Assembly: GCA_003240695.1 (NCBI GenBank)
Contig: QFNC01000036.1
Location: 1-16,143, forward strand
Length of the DNA stretch: 16,143 bases
Direction: 5' to 3'
DNA from: Pseudoxanthomonas suwonensis
GTDB taxonomy: Bacteria > Pseudomonadota > Gammaproteobacteria > Xanthomonadales > Xanthomonadaceae
The position numbers and the translations under genes are program-made. Position 1 is the stretch's first letter. Each line of letters opens with the position of its first letter. Shown piece after piece: positions 12,927 to 16,143 of the stretch. The notes beneath the pieces were generated by a model that was not told the origin of the DNA, did not search any database, and saw only the letters and a list, made by a program, of their open reading frames with translations.

Positions 12927-15403
12927 CCGCTGATCCGAGGGACCACGAACCGACCGGCGTAGGACCGACCGCCGTTGAACCGGCCGGCGTCCGTCCGACC
13001 GGCATCGAACCGTCCGGCGCCGGACCGGCCGGAGGTCAGTCGGCCCGCGGGCCTGTGCTGGCTCCCACCCTGCGGGAGGTGCTGGGCCGCGCCGAGCGCC
13101 CCCCGGTGGGGCTGTGGAACGCCTCGGGCAGCCCGGTGGCCGCGGAGATCCTGGCCGCTGCCGGCACTGACCTGCTGCTGGTGGACGGGGAGAACGGGCC
13201 CATCGACCTGCGGGAGATCCTCGCGATCCTGCAGGCGGCCGCGCCGTACCCGGGGACCACCCCGCTGGTGCGGGTGCCGTGGAACGACGAGGTGCACATC
13301 AAGCAGGTGCTGGACCTGGGAGCGCAGAACCTGCTGGTCCCGATGGTCTCCAGCGCCGCGGAGGCCCAGGCTGCGGTCGCAGCTGTTCGCTATCCCGGTG
13401 CCGACGGTGAGCGTCCGGGCAGGCGCGGCATCGGCTCGGCCCTGGCCCGCTCCAGCCGCTGGGGCCTGGTGCCCGAGTACGTGCGCCAGGCCGACGAGCA
13501 CGTGAGCCTGACCGTCCAGATCGAGACCGCGGGCGCTCTGGCAGCGGCCGAGGCCATCGCCCGCACCGATGGGGTGGACGCCGTGTTCATCGGCCCTGCG
13601 GACCTCGCCGGCCAGCTGGGCCATCCCGGGAACCCCTCCTACCCCGAGGTGGTCGCCGCCGTGGACCGCACCGTGCAGATCGTGCGCGATGCCGGCGTGC
13701 CCGTGGGCGTGAACGCGTTCGCCACCGCGGATGCCGACCGGGTGCTCGCCGCCGGGGCGGACTTCGTGGTCGTCGGCGCGGACGTGTCCCTGATCGCCCA
13801 GGGTGCCCGCGCGACGCTCGACCGGGCCCGCACGGGGCATCCGAGCCCGCTGTCGGAGTTCCCCCACATGATCTGCAACCAGGCCCGGGTGCAGGACTAC
13901 TTCGCCGAGGTGGCCCGCACCTCCCCGGCCCGCATCACCCCGGACTACGGGTGGACGCTGCGGGATCTCACCGTGGAGCAGGGGGCGCCGTACCCGGTGG
14001 TCGCGGTGCTGGAGCGCAGCACGGAGACGACGACCGGTGCTCCCGAGCGGCGTGTGGTGCGTGCGAAGTACGCGGTGGGCGGCGACGGCGCCCGCTCCAC
14101 CGTGCGCCAGGCCATCGGCGGCACCCTGCGGGGCGACTCCCGCAACCACGCCTGGGGAGTGATGGACGTGCTGGTGGACACCGACTTCCCCGATGCGCGC
14201 ACCAAGTGCGTGATCCAGCCGGCCGACGGCGGCAACATCCTGTTCATCCCCCGGGAGGGCAACTGCCTGACCCGCGTGTACGTCGACCTCGGGGACATCC
14301 CTGCTGACAACCACCACCGGGTGCGGGACACCCCGATCGAGCAGATCATCGAGACCGCCCAGCGGATCTTCCACCCGTACCGCTACGACGTGAAGCACGT
14401 GGCCTGGTGGAGCGTGTACGAGGTGGGGCAGCGCCTCACCGGCACCTTCGACGACGTCACCCCCGCCGAGCGGGGCAGGCGGCATCCGCGGGTGTTCATC
14501 GCCGGGGACGCCTGCCACACCCATTCGGCCAAGGCCGGTCAGGGCATGAACGTGTCCATGCAGGACACCTTCAACCTGGGCTGGAAGCTGGGGCACGTGC
14601 TCAACGGCCGCGCCGACGATGCCCTGCTGGACACCTACTCGGTGGAACGCCAGGTGGTGGGGCAGAAGCTGATCGACTTCGACCGGGAGTGGTCCACCAT
14701 CATGGCGGCCCGCACCCTGGACCCCGAGCGTCCCGAACTCAGCGGCATCGACCCGGCGGAGGTGCGGCGCCTTTATGACGCCAGCGAGGTGCAGGCCTCC
14801 GGCTTCGGCGTCCATTACCAGCCGTCCCTGATCACGGGCGAGGCTGCCCATCAGCACCTGGCCACGGGGTTCCCGATCAGCAAGCGGTTCTGGTCGGCCC
14901 CGGTGATGCGGGTGTGCGATGCGACCCGTCAGCAGCTGGGCCACCACATGCGGGCCGACGGCCGCTGGCGCCTCTACGCCTTCGCCGGCCGGGAGCCCCT
15001 GGGCGCAGGAGGCGCGGTGGAGTCGTGGGCGCAGTGGCTGGCCACGGATCCCGCCTCGCCGTACGTCACCACTCGGGCACCGGGGGCCGATGCGGGCGCC
15101 CTGTTCGACGTGAAGGTGATCTGGCAGCAGGGGCACGACGATGTCGAGCACGTGCAGGTGCCCGAGGTGTTCCGGCCGCGGTTCGGACCGTTCCAGGTGC
15201 ACGACGAGGAGCTGGTGTACGCGGCGGATCCGCGCGCGGACATCTTCGACCTGCGCGGCATCGACCGCGACCGCGGCTGCGTGGTGGTGGTGCGCCCGGA
15301 CATGTACGTCGCGACAGTGCTGCCGCTGGACCGCCCCGAAGAGCTCGCCGCCTACTTCGCGCCGTTCCTGCTGCCCGTGGACAGGCCCGCCGCAGTCTGC
15401 TGA
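12923..15403 (+). CDS. hpaI: HpaI-type aldolase fused in frame to an N-terminally truncated flavin monooxygenase
   Basis: This open frame encodes 826 residues. Residues 1-44 are a low-complexity leader with six 5-residue repeats. Residues 45 to about 303 are a nearly complete HpaI/HpcH aldolase, which splits 4-hydroxy-2-oxo-heptanedioate to pyruvate and succinate semialdehyde. R117, Q199, E201 and D227 match the E. coli HpaI active-site residues R70, Q147, E149 and D175, but N91 replaces catalytic H45 (DGENGP instead of DGEHAP). From residue 310 it becomes a phenol/3-hydroxybenzoate hydroxylase-type FAD protein with no intervening stop or start. The ATGA overlap with hpaH supports this start. 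The aldolase part may fold; the fusion as a whole is most likely a deletion product. Confidence 0.8.
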   Translation: MTADPRDHEPTGVGPTAVEPAGVRPTGIEPSGAGPAGGQSARGPVLAPTLREVLGRAERPPVGLWNASGSPVAAEILAAAGTDLLLVDGENGPIDLREILAILQAAAPYPGTTPLVRVPWNDEVHIKQVLDLGAQNLLVPMVSSAAEAQAAVAAVRYPGADGERPGRRGIGSALARSSRWGLVPEYVRQADEHVSLTVQIETAGALAAAEAIARTDGVDAVFIGPADLAGQLGHPGNPSYPEVVAAVDRTVQIVRDAGVPVGVNAFATADADRVLAAGADFVVVGADVSLIAQGARATLDRARTGHPSPLSEFPHMICNQARVQDYFAEVARTSPARITPDYGWTLRDLTVEQGAPYPVVAVLERSTETTTGAPERRVVRAKYAVGGDGARSTVRQAIGGTLRGDSRNHAWGVMDVLVDTDFPDARTKCVIQPADGGNILFIPREGNCLTRVYVDLGDIPADNHHRVRDTPIEQIIETAQRIFHPYRYDVKHVAWWSVYEVGQRLTGTFDDVTPAERGRRHPRVFIAGDACHTHSAKAGQGMNVSMQDTFNLGWKLGHVLNGRADDALLDTYSVERQVVGQKLIDFDREWSTIMAARTLDPERPELSGIDPAEVRRLYDASEVQASGFGVHYQPSLITGEAAHQHLATGFPISKRFWSAPVMRVCDATRQQLGHHMRADGRWRLYAFAGREPLGAGGAVESWAQWLATDPASPYVTTRAPGADAGALFDVKVIWQQGHDDVEHVQVPEVFRPRFGPFQVHDEELVYAADPRADIFDLRGIDRDRGCVVVVRPDMYVATVLPLDRPEELAAYFAPFLLPVDRPAAVC
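12947..13036 (+). repeat. Six 15-bp tandem units coding [EGR]P[TAS][GA]x
   Basis: The DNA is six diverged 15-bp units with cores like ACCGACCGGCGT, coding residues 9-38 as EPTGV, GPTAV, EPAGV, RPTGI, EPSGA and GPAGG. It makes a Pro/Gly linker ahead of the aldolase domain that is absent from typical HpaI. Confidence 0.8.
13850..15403 (+). pseudogene. Flavin-dependent aromatic hydroxylase (MobA/phenol hydroxylase type), missing N terminus
   Basis: This is the second half of the fusion frame. LSEFPHMICNQARVQDYF matches a conserved segment that lies roughly 110-130 residues into 3-hydroxybenzoate 4-monooxygenase (MobA) and relatives. The DG motif (D388-G389-AR in fusion numbering) and the GD motif (IAGDACHTHSAKAGQGMN, G528-D529) for FAD and NADPH binding are intact, as is the C-terminal thioredoxin-like domain. 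The N-terminal GxGxxG Rossmann motif that holds the ADP part of FAD is missing, so activity is unlikely. The exact substrate of the intact parent enzyme cannot be told. It follows hpaI directly and presumably was a separate gene before a deletion. Confidence 0.8.
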
Positions 15404-15412
15404 ACTCGAGGG

Positions 15413-15949
15413 ATGCCCGGACGACACCCCAGCTCGCACACCCGTCTGATCTCGCACACCCGCCTGATCCAGTACGCACGATCGGCGCTTCCGCGTCTGT
15501 GGCGGTCGGTACCCGGTCTGCAGTGGAGGCTGCTGCACCTGACCCAGCCCACCTTCCTGGTGGGCGTCTCCGCACTGCTGCGCACCAGCAGCGGAGAGTT
15601 CCTGCTGGTAAAGAATGCTTTCTGGCCCGCCGATCAGCAGTGGGGCATGCCCACCGGGTACCTGGAGCAGGGCGAGACCCTGACCGAGAGCGTCACCCGA
15701 GAACTGCACGAGGAGATCGGCGGCGGGACGGTGGTGGACCTGCGGGTGCTCGACATGACCGCCGGGTACAGGATGCGGGTGGAGGTCCTGGTCGAGGGCA
15801 CTGTCAAGGACCTCCCCTCTGCACGGGAGCACGATTCGCTCGAGGTGTCCGACCATCGCCTCGCCACCATGGAGGCACTTCCGCAGGATCTCCACCCCGG
15901 GCACCGGGATCTGCTGAGGAAGCACGCGGGGCCGACCGCACCGCAGTGA
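15413..15949 (+). CDS. Nudix hydrolase
   Basis: A 178-residue Nudix-fold pyrophosphohydrolase of unknown substrate. The full Nudix box Gx5Ex7REUxEExGU is visible, starting at GYLEQGE and ending at ELHEEIGG, so the metal-binding glutamates are intact. The region before it (GLQWRLLHLTQPTFLVGVSALL) is an amphipathic N-terminal extension seen in some actinobacterial Nudix proteins. The start is uncertain. ATG 15413, 9 nt after the upstream stop, has only a GAGGG-like site very close to it and begins with a tandem duplication (15433-15468), so a later start near residue 15-30 is possible. It may be co-transcribed with the decayed catabolic genes, with no evident functional link. Confidence 0.85.
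   Translation: MPGRHPSSHTRLISHTRLIQYARSALPRLWRSVPGLQWRLLHLTQPTFLVGVSALLRTSSGEFLLVKNAFWPADQQWGMPTGYLEQGETLTESVTRELHEEIGGGTVVDLRVLDMTAGYRMRVEVLVEGTVKDLPSAREHDSLEVSDHRLATMEALPQDLHPGHRDLLRKHAGPTAPQ
15433..15468 (+). repeat. 18-bp tandem duplication in the Nudix 5' end
   Basis: Two adjacent copies, CTCGCACACCCGTCTGAT and CTCGCACACCCGCCTGAT, differ at one base. They code the repeated residues SHTRLI or a shifted equivalent near the N terminus. Confidence 0.75.
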
Positions 15950-16024
15950 CGGAGCCGACCCTCAGTGCTGCATGCTCGAGGCCAGGTCGTACGGCTCCCG
16001 CTCGAAGGGCGAGGGTGCCTGCTC

Positions 16025-16143
16025 TCAGTGGGCGATGAGTGCCTCGGGGATCAGGCGTCGGCCTTCCACGTCGGCCACCAGGGCGGCATCGATCTTCTCC
16101 CCTGCCCGCACGATGGTGAGACTGCCGCGGTTCTCCAGGATCA
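16025..16143 (-). CDS. 3' end of a DUF421/YetF-like membrane protein gene (partial)
   Basis: On the minus strand an open frame enters from the right edge and ends at TGA (16027-16025). The 38 visible residues begin ILENRGSLTIVRAG and end IPEALIAH. The ILE-x-x-G-x-[LI]-[ST]-[IV] pattern is typical of the C-terminal cytoplasmic domain of DUF421/YetF proteins (V-x-x-AILE-x-x-G-x-LSVI). The membrane part lies outside the window. It is convergent with the Nudix gene, separated by 75 nt holding no strong terminator. Confidence 0.55.
   Translation of the reverse strand, partial: ILENRGSLTIVRAGEKIDAALVADVEGRRLIPEALIAH

Noticed and set aside
12794..15925. 1043-codon minus-strand frame opposite hpaI and the hydroxylase
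   Set aside because: Same shadow effect; composition is dominated by His, Gly, Val and Arg, with no recognisable family and long overlap with well supported plus-strand genes.
15950..16024. Terminator between the Nudix and DUF421-like genes
   Set aside because: GGAGCC/GGCTCC and ACCCTC/GAGGGT pairs exist but are far apart and not nested, with no T-tract, so no single hairpin is supported.

Overview
The window is about 16.1 kb of very GC-rich DNA with tight, often overlapping genes and frequent GTG starts. This suggests an actinobacterium, probably Micrococcales (Brachybacterium or Brevibacterium-like). The genus is an inference from protein style only. I see no rRNA, tRNA, CRISPR array or insertion sequence.

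Region 1 (1-7354) encodes an anaerobic respiratory system. It runs: the tail of an unidentified gene, a TorD/NarJ-type chaperone, a 241-nt spacer full of small repeats and palindromes, then an iron-sulfur subunit, an NrfD-type membrane subunit and a Tat-exported molybdopterin catalytic subunit. The order B-C-A is that of ttrBCA (tetrathionate reductase). A multi-cluster ferredoxin-like protein that combines NapF-like features follows directly. The likely flow is quinol to TtrC, TtrB, then TtrA, reducing an oxidised sulfur compound outside the membrane.

Region 2 (7365-8907) is a BlaI/MecI repressor with an M56 membrane metalloprotease, an antirepressor pair with no beta-lactamase beside it. 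Region 3 (8908-11006) holds a CsbD-like stress protein and a DoxX-like membrane protein on the minus strand, then a divergent 342-aa protein of unknown function with a glycine-rich middle. Three genes here and in region 2 (blaI, doxX, the 342-aa gene) have a TANNNT -10 element 6 or 7 nt before the start codon, the arrangement of leaderless transcripts.

Region 4 (11037-15403) is a decayed aromatic catabolic cluster for homoprotocatechuate (3,4-dihydroxyphenylacetate) meta-cleavage. It contains an AraC-type regulator that has lost its DNA-binding half and runs into the C-terminal half of HpaD; a frameshifted HpaH hydratase; and an HpaI aldolase fused in frame to a flavin hydroxylase lacking its N-terminal FAD-binding segment. 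The HpaI part also has Asn where E. coli HpaI has its catalytic His. Two deletion-type fusions and two single-base frameshifts in one co-directional cluster point to a dying operon or an assembly fault. A Nudix hydrolase (15413-15949) and the 3' end of a minus-strand DUF421/YetF-like gene close the window.
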